Shown: one piece after another, positions 34,301-47,375 of the stretch | Layout: each line of letters starts with the position of its first letter | How positions within the stretch are numbered: the first letter of the stretch is position 1 | DNA from: Coniferiporia sulphurascens | Taxonomy: Eukaryota > Basidiomycota > Agaricomycetes > Hymenochaetales > Hymenochaetaceae | Assembly: GCA_002794785.1 (NCBI GenBank) | Contig: NBBA01000007.1 | Location: 1,736,001 to 1,800,000, forward strand | Direction: 5' to 3' | Length of the DNA stretch: 64,000 nucleotides | Made by a program: the position numbers and the translations under genes | The notes under the pieces: generated by a model | Seen by the model: only the letters and a program-made list of their open reading frames with translations | The model's database searches: none | Told to the model about the DNA's origin: nothing

Positions 34301-36930
34301 ATCACTCGTTCCCTTGCTATGGAGTAATGTACATATCTCAGTAATGTACGTATCTCAGTACTGTCTAATTTCAGACTATTTATGGCTTGCGGCGCACTTC
34401 CCAGGTCCGAGCCCGTTCGAATTCTGGAGCTAGCGCTGCTTCCATTGCGGGGCATTCCAGCGACCAATACAGTGAGATTTCACCCTTATCATTCGCCGCA
34501 GCATGATTTCGGGACCGCACTTCGACTTCCACATGGGGTTTTTAAGATGGGCGGGTCTACGGGTGCGGAGATACAGCGACGTACGCATCTCAGCCTTAAT
34601 CATGGGGGCGTGTAGGACGAACGCATCCTTTTTCGAAGGCTCACTCGTATAAGTCAGTTCGCGTCTTCCATCACATCTTTGCTGTTTGTTATAAATGTAG
34701 AGTTTAGACGCTTCCTGTTGGCCAAGAACTTAGGAAGAGAATGCATCTGAGGTGCATCGATTGCTATTGCAGTCTCGGGAACCCCATGTGATCATGGTCT
34801 CGGAATTAGGCGGGGCGTCTCACATTGTATTGGGTGAGTTTTGGCAAGCGGTACTTGTTGTTTCCGTATGATGCACTGCACCGCGCTGCTTCTGTGCCGG
34901 TTGTATGAGGACGAACTGTCTGATCTTGAATGATGATTTATGATCCGTCGGAAAGCGGTTGAATGTACCCTCTTCGACTCTTCGGTATCTGATAAATTAC
35001 AGACGTGGAGTAAAGGGGGAAAGAAGAACGGCGAAGAGTTCCAAAAACCACTTTGGGATTCTGGAAGGAGGTAGGGGCGGGGAAGTGGAGTCTTAGGATA
35101 CGGTAGTCAGAATAGGCCCTCGTCTCATTTGGATCGCCTACAATTTTCACGCGGAAGTCCTGGGGCCGCGTTCATGCACTATTCAGAAGAAATTCTGCCG
35201 GGCCCTGTGTAGTGCCATTTGGCAGAGGGTTGAATGGAAGTATACGGATTGCAAGGTTCCGGGACTGCTCTCGGTCTTTCCCTCCTTTTTTTATTAAGGT
35301 ACCTTGACCAGTCCTTCTTGTTTGACCGCCAACGTCTCGTTGAGGTATAAGCTTAGACTTATTGAAGTAGGATTGGAAGACCAAGGAGTCCAGATATCCG
35401 GTCCCGGTTTCGTCGGAGGATTCCTGGAATCATTTATTGGCTGGTAAGTAGTAAGTGACCTGTAGAAAACGATCGTTTAGCCAGGCACATATTTGCTCCG
35501 GATGAAGGGGCCGCACTTAAAACACAAAATGCTACGTGCAGGGAAACAAAATTCGTGAATCTGAATGTATCATAAACCATTTACAAGCGCACATGTAACA
35601 TGAAACATGAAACTTCGAGGCTCCAAGTTTTGCAATTCCTATGCCAGTTGCATAGTATGCCATAGGAAAAATCAAAGCACCGACACCTTAAACAGGAAGA
35701 CATCACATTAAACTTTCATAATAACAGATTTTTTCACACCGTATACATGGTTGTCATGTGGCCCCGTAGGCGTGAACAGAAGATTTTACTACATGTAGAT
35801 GAGTTTTGTTGCAGAGCCAATGGCCAATGCCGCGCGTTCCTGGTCACGTGACTTGGAACGGACAAGCGTGACGTGACACACTACCATTTCTTCTTTTACA
35901 TCCTGACAACACTCGTCGCCAGAGTCAACCCAAAATCGCGCTCAAAGCACTGTTTTCAGAATAGAAACTGGAGGATTATGAAGAGGTCCGTACGGATGAA
36001 CTTAATATATAAAACACCTAATGTTATTAGTACATGTATTGACTTTTTCTTGCATTCCTCTAGCAATTAGTCAATCGGAGAACGTAGCACACGTCTCGGT
36101 TGTACTTTCAAGGCTTCACTCTTCAAACAACGTGGCAGTCACGTAGACGTTTATCAAAACCATGCCTTTCCCACCTCATGGCATGTAATGGGAATGGAAT
36201 GATCAGGATAAGACTTCCAAAGGACGACACAGTCAAAGAATGTTTGTCCAGAAGCAGCGAGAGGCTGTTCAGCATGTTGAATGGAAACAAGCATTCTGGA
36301 TGTCGTCCGGGAGAGGCTGGAGGATGTCGCGCACCCGTCCAGCAAGACTTATAGATGTCGGGAAACCGGGTATGGTGACGATAGCTCGTGAAGGTTTGAA
36401 AGTTTCCCGCGGCGTATCTTGACGACTTTCCCGAGGCAATAACTGACTTGATTTCGTCACGTCCGACTGACTCGGAGCAGCGATATGGACCCGTTGACTC
36501 ACGAAGACGTCTGCTTCTTGTACGCATCGGTCGACTTTTCCCGATGAGCATGCATCGAACCCAGGGCGCAGTACCAGGATTACGCCCCCCCCCCCCCTTT
36601 GCTGGTGCTTTGGGATTACTATGTTGTGTTTTCACGAGCTCGCCGAATGCTGTACCGGTCGCTTTACCGGTCTAGGATGGCTGCTTATCACCTGGAAGTA
36701 AGGAGTTGGTGTTATTGTTTCGTGAAGATACTGTCGGGTACAGGTCGTAATACAAGACTCCGGGTTCAAAATCGCAAGGGAGAGATAGGGAACACAACTA
36801 CATCACTCAGAGGAAGAAGCATTGTAAGACAGAAGACTGCAGATGTCGGTACTCTCAACAAGAAAGGAAGAGAAGGGAGGGATTGAATCGAAGATGTCAG
36901 TGGAGCCAACAGATGTAGAGAACAAGCCGC
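28380..36930. other. Gene-poor stretch, no gene supported
   Basis: Over 8.5 kb I can support no gene. Many short frames on both strands lack domain motifs or coherent splice structure. A TATA-like box and pyrimidine-rich tract at about 29235-29420 look like a promoter, but the following frame closes at once. Minor simple repeats occur: a 17-bp near-tandem repeat at 34327-34363 and a run of about 14 C at 36586. It may hold decayed repeats or non-coding RNA that I cannot recognise. Confidence 0.4.
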
Positions 36931-38924
36931 TCATGGCGAGCCATCTTCCGAATGCTTCTCATCGTCAAACTCGCTTTTCACCCCTTTTGCCTTGACCTCC
37001 TCGAGTGTTTTCTTCCCAACGTTCGGGCTGATTTTCCACGCCGTGAATATATGTCCTTGTGAAAACACGTCCTCGATCTCCTCAAGCGTGCGGCCCTTCG
37101 TCTCGGGGAAACAGAAGAAGATGTGGATGAACGCAGCGAAATTGAATGTGCCGAAGATGAAGTACGTCTTGTAGGCGATATTACTCAGACCGGGAGGGAC
37201 AGCCCAGGCCAATGCGAAGTTGAACAGCCAGTTTGCGGATGTGCTAAAGGCAACGGCTTTGGCGCGTACGCGCATCGGGAAGATCTCCGCCGGGTACGTC
37301 CACGAGACGGGGCCCATTGTGATCGCGAAGCTGCTCACAAAGAGATAAGAGCAAACAATAATTCCGCGCGTCGCTGCTCCGTGTCCGTTAATGACCCACA
37401 CGGCAGAACCGTCGACTATCCCCCACTCGCCGAATCGCCCCTGAAGACCGCCAACAAGGAAGAGCCAGAAACCCATTAATGCGGTACCAATAAGCAGCAT
37501 CGGGCGCCGACCCCATTTGTCGATGTATACAATGGCGGGGACTATGTGCGTGGAAGCGTCAAAAAAGAGACTAAGGGGTTATGATGCAGTGGAAGAAACA
37601 TACTGGTGAAGACAACGTTGAGCACGTATTGCACCGAGTCAGCAATGAGGTTTCCGCGACGGCCAGTTAGGCCAGCACCCTGGAAGACATAAATGATGTA
37701 GTACATCATAATGTTCATGCCCGTGAGTTGACTGCCGAACGGAAGAATCACCCCTTGTTAGCTGATGAAACCACATTAAAGCGCGTTAATTGCATACCTC
37801 CACATTTGTAGGCTGGCACCGAGTCCGACACGACGGAGGACACCAGGCTTGGCGAGATCAAAGTAACTCTTCGCGCCTTCGGTCCGCTCAAAATACACCT
37901 GTTGTTTGATCTCCTCAAACTCGAGTTGCACAAGCGGGTCGTCAGGGTTGCCCTTCCCGTGAAGGTCAGCGAGGATCTCTAGAGCCTCGGCTTCACGCCC
38001 GCGGTCAATGAGCCATCGAGGGGACTCAGGGAACCAGCACATTCCAAGCGAAAGTATGATGGCAGGTATCATTTGTAGACCCCAAGGGATGCGGAAGGAT
38101 GCGTCGCCATTGATGTACGAGCAGCCAAACTGGATGAAGTACTGGATTAGGATACCCCAAGTGATGGACCACTGCTGGAGCGCGATCATCGAGCCGCGGA
38201 TGGACGGTGCCGTAATTTCAGCCTGGTAGAGTGGGACGGTAGCGGAGGCAAGGCCGACAGCAAGGCCTGAAATAACACGGCCGACGACGAGCATACCACG
38301 ATTCTGAAGAGGGGAGGGGCAATGTGCTATAGCGCAAAAAACATTGACTCAAATGGACAAAGTTTACCTGGGCAGCGCACTGAAGAATGCTTCCGATGAC
38401 CCAGACAAGACCAGAAAGGATGATTATCTTTTTCCGGCCGAACCGATCCGCAAGGTGCGACACTGTGAGCGACCCAACGAAGGACCCAGCAGGCATGGCG
38501 GCGACGATAGCACCTTGGGCGTTAGATCCAGGCTGGCGGCAAGGGTCAGATGGAAACTATAAGGTACTCGGGCGTGTCGACGTGCACGTACATGGTTAAA
38601 CACTTCAAAGTAGGCATTGTTCTGTGGGTACGGTCAGGAAGGGAGCCAGTTTTGAAAAGCTATATGAATACCGACATTCAGGACTCCAGACATGGACGAG
38701 ATGTCCAGCCCGAAGAGTCCTCCACCGATACATGCGAATGACCCGACAATGAACTAGAGCAGGGGATACACGTAAGGCTCATTTCATAGAAGAGCCAGCA
38801 ATGGTCGGACGCACCGGGTTAGCCGCAATAGCGACGCTGTACTGCTCATTGATCGGAAATTAAACAGCCAAGATCAGCATCTTCAAGCGCGCAAGACCTG
38901 GTATACACTTACACCTTTGGCCAT
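36931..38924 (-). CDS. MFS sugar transporter, copy 1 (intact)
   Basis: Eight exons on the minus strand: 38913-38924 (12 nt), 38815-38841 (27 nt), 38676-38753, 38592-38621 (30 nt), 38368-38532, 37798-38303, 37604-37731 and 36931-37541, totalling 1557 nt (518 aa). Sugar-porter signatures are plain: LADRFGRKK after TM2, PESPRWLIDRGR after TM6, MWSQLTGMNIMMYYI in TM7, DKWGRRP after TM8, and PETKGRTLEEIEDVF after TM12. It should be a 12-helix plasma-membrane proton-sugar symporter; the sugar is unknown. A TATA box (GGTATAAAA) lies at about 39049-39057. One donor (38675) reads GTCGGT, which is unusual but shared with copy 2. Confidence 0.9.
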
Positions 38925-40796
38925 CGTATGCTCTGTCAATAGGGGCCTGCTGCGCTGCGCTATTTGTGGAAACCCTTGCGAGCGAAACCCGAAGAAGCCT
39001 GGAGGCTGGTAAGGGGCTCGAATTGGTGGGGAATGCGTCCCTCGCCGGTTTTATACCTATCACTCTCGCTATTCTCCGTGTGACCGGCTGGTTTTTACAG
39101 AGTTTGGGCCTTGTGGCAATTTCTCCCTCGTTGTCCACATGACTTATCATGTTGTTATCGTTTCCGTCAAGAATGATAAATGGGGCGAGGGCGGCGTACT
39201 TCAAATACAATCGCGGTGTCTGTTGCCGATTCAAGAAAGGCGCTACTCAACCCTCATACATGTCCCGGACTCACGGGACGGGTAGGAATGCGAGTTGATG
39301 AACCGTCTTTTCACTCAAGCATTACGAGAGCGAGAATGTGCGGCCTTAAATCCCCCTCTCCCCATTTCTTTATGACCAGAGTATTTTTGTGCGATTCTGC
39401 GAACTCTGGCAATTCGCACGGAAGGTGATGTTGAGCGTTAGCGAAGAAGTCTGATGTAGAAGAGGATGCGCATGCGCTTTGTGTGTCTCCGTTACAAATA
39501 TGGGTTTCATTTAAAAGCAATTAAAACGATTCACCAGATTTTTGGTTCTGTGACTTCCCAACTTCCCGAAGTCTGAGACGCTCGCTGCGTCATTGTCGTC
39601 CGTCAATATTAGTACTCTGCTTTGTCTTCGTCCACAAGAAGGATGCACGTTGTACTGGTAGAAGAACACGGCTGAGGGGTCGTACGGTCATCTGGTCTCT
39701 CACTTTAGATACACCATCCCCAAGCGGTCAATTGACAGTGCCACTCGTAATGTACCTATACGGCGAAGTTCATGTCCATCACCGCCCTAACAACGCCGTC
39801 CGGGCCGTCGTGGATCTATCGCCTCAAAGTCGGAAAGAAGTACCCATGAACAGCGACACCGTCTCAGTGCCCAGAGTCTATCTATCCGGGACGCATAGAA
39901 GTTGGGCACTTATGTATCCTAGACAATTATTTCGGGCAAGTGCCTTGGCAATTTTTACCGGATGCTGCGGCGGACCGGACGGTATAGTAATCATCTTGGC
40001 TTATATTATTTGATCCAGCGTACGTATCACCGTAAGTGCAATTCCAGTTCCTGGCTCAATAGACACCGGCCGGCTTTGCTTCTATCAAACGTTATTCTGC
40101 GTTCTACAACGGAAGCCTCGGAGCGCAATAAATAGTACCTGAATATCAAGCCACAAACATTTCTGCGTGCGGTTAACATTCAGGTCGACAGAAATAACAT
40201 GGGAACTGGGCTTATAATGACCTCGAAACCTCGAAATGTCAAGCTTCCGAGTCATTTTAATTATGTGACTCACGATGTGGTTAATTTGTATTTGGCGATA
40301 AATAGTCCGTCGTATGCATGCGTAAGGAATTGGTAAGCATACTGTGCATATAACTGTCGGTACACTCGTATTCGCGTTTTGCAAATCCACGTTTTACGAC
40401 CCCAGATACGCGCCTATTGTCTGGGACTGTTCGACAAACTCTCTCAGATGCCAGGCGGGCGTGCACACCGACAGGCCCTACTTGCCTTGCTCACAACGAT
40501 TTCTTCGAAGGGCGAAGTTCGACGCGGGAGTGTGCCGTCGCGTGAGATTAGTCTGTCTCAAAGCAGGTACCTAGGTGGGCCGACTGGTGATGGGACATGA
40601 ACGTCGTTAATTCATTGAAAACCGGTTACAGTCTGTTATACATAAACTCGACATCGACCATCACGTGGGTCATAGAATCATTTTTAACGGAGTAAGGGTA
40701 CCCAAAACGGCAAAAGAAATCGTACTTAAATCGCTATCGTTAAGAAAAAACTAAATCGAAAAGATGAATGAAGTCAGCGGGTGGGAGCAGGAAACC
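38925..40796. other. Intergenic region between the transporter copies
   Basis: I find no supportable gene. Apart from the 5' flank of copy 1 and the 3' flank of copy 2, the sequence is featureless. Confidence 0.4.
39049..39057 (-). promoter_or_regulatory. TATA box of sugar transporter copy 1
   Basis: GGTATAAAA on the minus strand lies about 125 bp before the start codon. The matching position before copy 2 reads GGCTTAAAA. Confidence 0.5.
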
Positions 40797-42782
40797 TCAG
40801 GGCGTGCCAACGTCTGAGCCCTTCTCGTCCACGTACTTGCCCTTTACAGCATGCGCCTTGACTTCTTCGAGCGTCTTCTTCCCGACGCTCGAGTCGACCT
40901 TCCATGCGCTGAAGACGTGTCCCTGCGAGAATACATCCTCGATCTCCTCGAGTGTACGACCTTTTGTCTCGGGGAAGCAGAAAAAGACGTGAATGAACGC
41001 CGCGAAGTTGAACGTGCCGAAGATGAAATACGTCTTGTACGCAATAGTAGAAAGACCAGGAGGGACAGCCCAGGCGAGCGCGAAGTTGAAGAGCCAGTTT
41101 GCAGATGTGCTTAGTGCGACCGCCTTGGCGCGCACACGCATCGGGAATATTTCTGCTGGGTATGCCCACGAGACGGGACCCACCGTTATCGCGTAACTGC
41201 TCACAAAAAAGTAGGAGCAGACAAGAATTGCATGTGTCGCAGCAGTGTTTCCCTGGATGATCCATGTACGCTCTCCATCGACTGTTCCCCAAGCTCCAAA
41301 GCGACCCTGAAGTCCGCCAACAAGCATTAATCAGAAACCCATCAACCCAAAGCCGATGAGCATCATTGGGCGTCGACCCCATTTGTCAATGTATATGATC
41401 GCAGGAACTAAGAAAGCGTCATCTTTAGAACGAGAGATGGCGGAGATCCCGACGCAAACACTTACCAGTGAGTACGACATTAAGCACATATTGTACCGAG
41501 TCGGCAATGAGATTAGCACGACGGCCGGTCAAACCCGCACCTTCAAAGACGTAGACAATGTAATACATCATGATGTTCATGCCTGTGAGCTGACTTGAAA
41601 GGGAGAGCAGCCTCGTTAGTGTCTACATCCGTCAGAGCTTCAGGCCTAAAGTACTAACCTCCACATTTGCAAGCTCATACCAAGTCCGACGCGGCGAAGA
41701 ACACCGGGTCTGGCAAGGTCAAGATAGCTCTTCGCGCCCTCCGTACGTTCAAAGTACACCTGTTGTTTTATTTCTTCGTACTCGAGCTGAACCAGCGCAT
41801 CGTCAGCATTGCCTTTGCCGTGGAGGTCGGCAAGAATCTCTAAAGCCTCTGCCTCATGTCCGTGGTCGACCAACCATCGAGGAGATTCAGGGAACCAGCA
41901 CATTCCAACAGAGAGTATTATGGCAGGGATCATCTGCAGACCCCACGGAATACGGAATGACGCTTCGCCGTTGATGTAAGAGCAGCCGAACTGGACAAAG
42001 TACTGGAGGAAGATGCCCCAAGTGATGGACCACTGCTGGAGCGAGATCATCGAACCACGGATGGACGGAGCGGTAATCTCGGCCTGGTAGAGCGGGACAA
42101 CAGCAGAGGCGAGACCAACAGCGAGACCACCAATAATACGACCGACGACGAGCATACCGCGATTCTGACGAATTAAAGAAAGGTACAAATGAGCGCTGGG
42201 AGAAACACTCTTGTGGAAAAGCGGTGCTCACCTGTGCGGCACATTGCAAGATGCTGCCAATGACCCAAATGATACCGGACATAATGACGACCTTCTTACG
42301 ACCGATACGATCCGCGAGATAGGACACTGCGAGTGACCCAACGAAAGACCCAGCAGGCATGGCAGCCACGATGGCACCTTGTGCGTTGGACCCGGGCTAA
42401 CGTCAAAGGATTGAGTAAGGAAAACAATAGTAAAGAGTTGGGTACACGTACATGGTTAAACGCTTCAAAATAGGCATCATTCTGGTTATACGGTCAGAAG
42501 GGGCACTTATAGTTACAGAATTGACGGTACCGACGTTCAGGACTGCAGACATGGACGACATGTCCAGTCCGAAGAGTCCTCCGCCAATGCATGCAAAAGA
42601 CCCAACAATGTACTGGAATGAAGGGGGACGTCAGTGGGTAAATTAGAAGAGATTCTGAGAAGTCGAGACGTACCGCATTGGACGCGATGGCAACGCTATA
42701 CTGTCGATCGGGAAGTCAAGAAGTAATAGTCAGAATCCTTCTTAAACTATAGCCTAAGGTCAACACTTACACCCTTCGCCAT
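40797..42782 (-). pseudogene. MFS sugar transporter, copy 2 with nonsense codon
   Basis: A tandem paralogue of the gene at 36931 with the same exon plan: 42771-42782, 42674-42700, 42535-42612, 42452-42481, 42232-42396, 41659-42164, 41466-41593 and 40797-41407. The sum is again exactly 1557 nt, with motifs LADRIGRKK, PESPRWLVDHGH, DKWGRRP and PETKGRTLEEIEDVF. A TGA at 41331-41333 (codon 341) replaces the Trp found in copy 1 (MGFW/MGF-stop), which would remove the last third of the protein, including several helices. No other frame defect is seen, so the lesion is recent, a sequencing error or read through. The TATA box position is also changed. Confidence 0.82.
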
Positions 42783-45069
42783 CGTGTGTGCTGTCAATGG
42801 GAATTCGTTGCTGACGTGCGATGCTATGCGGCCGAAACCTGGAGAAGCCTGGGGCTCTGTGAGGGGGCTTAGAAATTCTGAAGCATGGTCTTCGCGGATT
42901 TTAAGCCTTTGTGTTCGCCATTTTCCGAGAATCTGACCGAAGACTACCCGCAAGGTGCAAAACCTCTGACCACCATTTTCCACATGGTTGGTCTTCCTGC
43001 CATCGTTTCTTGTCAAAGGCTCCAGATCGTGTTCGTGCAGTGTAGCGACGCGCCGCTCGCGTGCCAAATGCGGACGCACTCGGTGCCGGCTAACAATCCG
43101 GGGAAAAACACCCCACCCCCGTACACAGATCCCGAAGTCACACGCCGCCCTCTTAAACTTCTTTCGTTTTACGCGAGCGGGTGTGTGCCTGACCGAAGCT
43201 GAACAAATAACGCCCGCAACCGTGTCCATGTGCAACATTCGGGGTCACTCCACCGGGATATGGTCACGCTCGTGCATCATGTAGACATTTGTTCCCTTTT
43301 GTCTTTAATCTTGCTGTCGATACACAGCGGTCACAAGTCAGTAAAATTCAGGGTCAGCGAAGATATTCGGTACGGAAAGTAAGGAGATGGGTACAGGTGT
43401 ACGCGCGCAATCAGGTGCACTCCTCACTACTCTGCAAGCCCCTGTGTAAACCCGAAAGGGTTACATTCTACAGGCTGTTGACGGTAACTCAATCGTGCCA
43501 CATAGATCTCAACATCAAAATCAGCAGTTTAATAAATATAAAAGACAGAATAGGACAGGAAGAGAAATATAAAGAAAACTTGCGAGGACATCTCGCGTCT
43601 GGACCAGAAGAAACAAGGTTATAATATTCCTGATCACGATATCCTCCAGGCTTGAGGTCGCGCCCTTAGGAAGATCGATGAGACCTGAGCTCCGTTTTTC
43701 TGATTTTTCGGATGATGAAACTAAAGCCAGGCGATAGGACAACACACCCTCCGGGCCGAACAAGTTTAGCAATAAGTGACAGATCACTCACTTGTTCCCC
43801 GGATTTTCCAACTCCTCGTGCGTCGGACGTAGCGGATTGCTGCTGTCTTCTGGAAAAAGAGAATATTGTGCGTCCCTCCTCTTCCTTCCGACTGCTAAGT
43901 GGGACCAGTGCAACTGTTCGCAAGTACAAGCCGTAAACAGCGCAGACGCCGAGCCGCCGCACATTTTCGTCGCCCAGACCATCCAAAGGCCATCGTTATA
44001 AGTCGGACTGAAGTCATAATTTACCAGAGAAACCCAGAGTCTGAAAAGTACATTGTCTTCAGGAAACCTGCTGTAGCAGCCGCTCGTGCGGGTTGCAAGT
44101 ACTGATTCTGCTGAAATTCGAGTAAATCCAATGTGCCATTCTACGTGTTCATCGCGTAAGAGAAGAAAAATTTCATATGGATAGATATTTTCACAGTCAC
44201 GTGATATCTGAATACATGCGCTCTTCACCTTTTTAGATCATAGATTTCGTACAAAAACCAATTTCCTAGATGTATACTTGCATCGTCTTTCAATTACTGC
44301 TTGACTATCCTCAACACGACGCGGTCACGATTTAATCCTTGCACATCTGGGCTCCGAGCTGTGCACCGCAAGGAGGACCGATGGAGGATACCGAGTCGGC
44401 GCATCGGATTACTGTGGATGTGAAAGTTGCGTTTAGGCGCAAATTGTAAATACATGACTTCTTCACCTTCAGCCCGACTGAGGGAAGTTCTAGCATCGCC
44501 CATACTACTGAATTTTCTCTTCACGTCGGGCTCGGTATGAGGTTATGAGTTCCTGCACTTCATCAGTCGATGTCTCCAACTTGAAGACTTGCCCCTATCT
44601 TACTCATGTAAATAAAATAGGCTTGCGCATCCGGGTCGCATCGTGGTTTGACAAAACTGATCGTGGCTGACTGTTCGAGTATAAACTCACAAAGAAACAT
44701 GCTCTGTAAGGAGGGGCTCACAGGCGCCTCCCACGGACATCGAGCCTAGATTTCCAGTCTGATTGCGTCCTGGACGCATAATTTGGCTCGAATCACATAT
44801 TTTTATTTACATTGGGACTCTGAGATAATGATCCGCTTTGCGAGAAGAACGCGGTCTGTAGACCCTGCTTTTAGCAATCAAGGGATTTCTCGCTGCTTGC
44901 GGCTATTCCGAAGCTCAACGGGCTTATCACCATAAAGCGACGACTTCAGCTATTGTGCAATACTGTATATCCTTCTTGTGAACATCTCCGCCGTCCCCCG
45001 CACTAGCTATTCTTAATCACCACAAGCGTCGGACCTCCCCCAGCCCCCCCCGATTCGGCACTGCTCAAT
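42783..45069. other. No gene recognised
   Basis: I can support no gene. Frames on both strands at about 43670-44230 lack motifs. The left end is the upstream region of transporter copy 2. Confidence 0.4.
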
Positions 45070-45560
45070 CATGGCCTCGTTTTCGCCTCCAGCCTGCACG
45101 GGCGCCATAGTATACAGTATGTACACAATGCGCCAAATGGGGTACTCCGCAGGAAGGGCAATGTGCGTTCGTTTCGTTTCGCCGGTAGGCTTGTCTTTTG
45201 GGCACTTCTCGGATTTTTGCGTTAATCAACGGAACCTATCGGGCTTCCTTACCCAAACAAGTCGGCTAAGCTGCACAACTCAGACCGGAGAAATGCGTAG
45301 GCCTTTTAATTACTGGGACGAAACATACATTCGCGACACACGTGCCAAGTTCTGTACTATAGCTGTGGGTTTGGCTTCGTACATCATTCGATATATTCCA
45401 AACATCCCAAAAGAGTCGACGCTGCTCAGGGCGCTTTGCCGTCCAATGGGACAAATCCCACTCTCGATCAATGATAGTCTCGGATCCATATTTGGCTTTT
45501 CGCAGATCAATTCCAATAGACAGCACGGGGGTCTCCGATGAGACTACACCAGTAACGCAT
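45070..45560 (+). repeat. Upstream block of SSP unit A
   Basis: Part of this block (about 45410-45500) matches the region upstream of SSP3 (about 52660-52735): CGCTGCTCAGGGC and CAATCAATGAT-like stretches occur in the same order. It seems to be part of the duplicated unit that carries the small secreted protein gene. Confidence 0.45.
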
Positions 45561-45870
45561 GAATGATGCGGAATTACGATCACTGACTCCTTCGTATGTG
45601 TTCCAGCTAGCTTTTGTCCATACAATAACAGAATACACCGTCCATCTACGGTCTAGTCATGAATTTTCTTTTGCATTGAACTGTCCTGGTGAACTGACCT
45701 TGCATCTGGGACACTGCCAAACCTATTCATTGGAGCTCCACTTTGTTTCTTACTACATTGGTGTGGACAGTACTAATGTCGGACTGAGACGATGATCTTG
45801 TCATTCGGTGAGGCACAGACTCTCGACGGTATTTGTTAGATCCGGAAACAAAGGCGAACAAACACGATAA

Positions 45871-45889
45871 GAAAAGCGCATAAAGGGAT
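45871..45889 (+). promoter_or_regulatory. SSP1 promoter box
   Basis: GAAAAGCGCATAAAGGGAT lies about 104 bp before the SSP1 start, matching the boxes of SSP0, SSP2 and SSP3. Confidence 0.6.
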
Positions 45890-45990
45890 GAGTTTTTCGT
45901 GCTACATTCACCAGTACCGCACAGACAACCAGTCGCCTAGCTGTACACCGCTCGTCCAATCTTCAGCCCTTTTATACTTTGCTCTACACC

Positions 45991-46348
45991 ATGCAAATCA
46001 AAGCCCTCGTCCCCGTTGTCGCTCTCGCTGCCCTTCAGGCTACCTCCGTGGCCGCGCAGGTGTCACCCACCATCGTGTGCATCCCACCAGGCTCGATCCT
46101 TACCGGAGACACCTCCTTACTCACTTCCCTCGGGTTGACCATCACCAATTGCACTGCCCCTCAGACTTGCCATGCGCTGCCGATCGCCGACCTCAGTGGG
46201 TACTCAGGGATTCTTGGAATCATTCTGAGATTCTACACATTCCTCTCCGGGGCCGTTCCAATTGGTGTACGTGATGCTTATTGGCCCGAATCCTGAGTGT
46301 GCGCGCAAGTTGATCAAATCGTATTCCCTATAGACCTGCTCCACTTAA
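45991..46348 (+). CDS. Small secreted cysteine protein SSP1
   Basis: Two exons, 45991-46266 (92 codons) and 46334-46348 (ACC TGC TCC ACT TAA), separated by a 67-bp intron (GTACGT...TATAG). The 96-aa product starts MQIKALVPVVALAALQATSVAAQ, a signal peptide. Cysteines at 30, 54, 60 and 94 give C-x23-C-x5-C-x33-C. VCIPPGS and NCTAPQTC are shared with the paralogues. The last Cys is encoded by the 15-nt exon. It probably acts outside the cell. I recognise no known domain, so the role is unknown. It converges with the histidine-phosphatase-like gene at 47376. Confidence 0.77.
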
Positions 46349-47375
46349 GCGAGTTTATGTCTACTACTAGGGGAATCCTTGAGATACAAGTTGAATTTTG
46401 ATGTGTACGTCTTTCACAGTCCGCATCATCTAGTATCCTTGCAGTTTCTGACTTGAATACTTCTTTTTACAGATGTGCTCTGTCCTTCGTTTGTTATTTG
46501 TCCATCGACTGTAGTGTCGCAACGCCATGCGCTTCATCTCCGCTGTGCCTATATCACTACTTCCCATCAAAGTTCCCCGTTTGCGCCCGCTATGTAACGT
46601 GAAATGGTTTTAAATATGCTGTGTTGTACTTGTTAGTGAAATGAAAATTTGTTGATGAAGAATAGTGTTCTCGTGGTAAATGTGCACGGAAAGTCCACAA
46701 CTCATTGATGGTGGAAGGTTTGGTATGAGGTTGCTTGCGTTCAGCTCGCACATCCAGCATCGTACAGTAGCTTCAAAAAGGAGGGTTCAAGCTGCTCCAA
46801 GCACCAGCCGGAATGCACGTGCCTGATCTGGGGGCCCGGAAGAGTGCGTGAGTGTCTCCTCACGTCGCGCGCAGCCACCTACTGTCTGAAAAGCCATTAC
46901 ATGTCAGACTTTATAGGACGCATGTATTGACAATCACGGACATCCGTGTGTGAGATATCTTGCGCCTTGTGGTAGAGGCGAGAGATTGGTGTCGGATAAC
47001 ACAAAACAACGACATTCAGTGGACGAAAACTCAAGATCGAGTGGTGAGTAGATTGTTCTTCTTGTAGTACTCAACCCCATATAAAATTCACGTTCCACAA
47101 TTTATGTCGCACTTACAAAGTACAAAATCCAAGTTCAAGGAAAGATACAAGTATGCCGTACACACATTGTGAACCAACATAGTACTAATTCCCTTGCATG
47201 CGGCACCGAACCGCCACCGCAGTATGTGATTCATGAATTCACACCTAGACTCAGGCCCTTCAATTACCAAGACCTATCTCAAGGCATATCCCAAGCTCAG
47301 GATCCAGACCGACCAGGTGCGTATCTTGTCATCCTAGCCCATCTTGCAGCATACCGGATATATATGCTCAGCAAA
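46349..47375. other. SSP1 3' region and convergent intergenic space
   Basis: It contains a conserved 3' tail at about 46612-46680 (ATATGCTGTGT, GAAATGAAAA, GATGAAGAATA), repeated after SSP2 and SSP3 at a similar distance from the stop. No further gene is seen. Confidence 0.45.

Noticed and set aside
34938..35384. Two adjacent minus-strand frames, possible relic of one gene
   Set aside because: No family motif and no way to join them that I could defend.
36123..36635. Minus-strand frame of 170 codons
   Set aside because: It spans a homopolymer C-run, has no recognisable motif, and several overlapping frames are equally open.
43666..44228. Overlapping frames of more than 100 codons on the minus strand
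   Set aside because: No motif. They overlap each other in different frames and lack splice support.
46480..46530. Alternative second exon of SSP1 at a TTTTACAG acceptor
   Set aside because: The acceptor at 46333 gives the short Cys exon shared by all paralogues; the later site would not.
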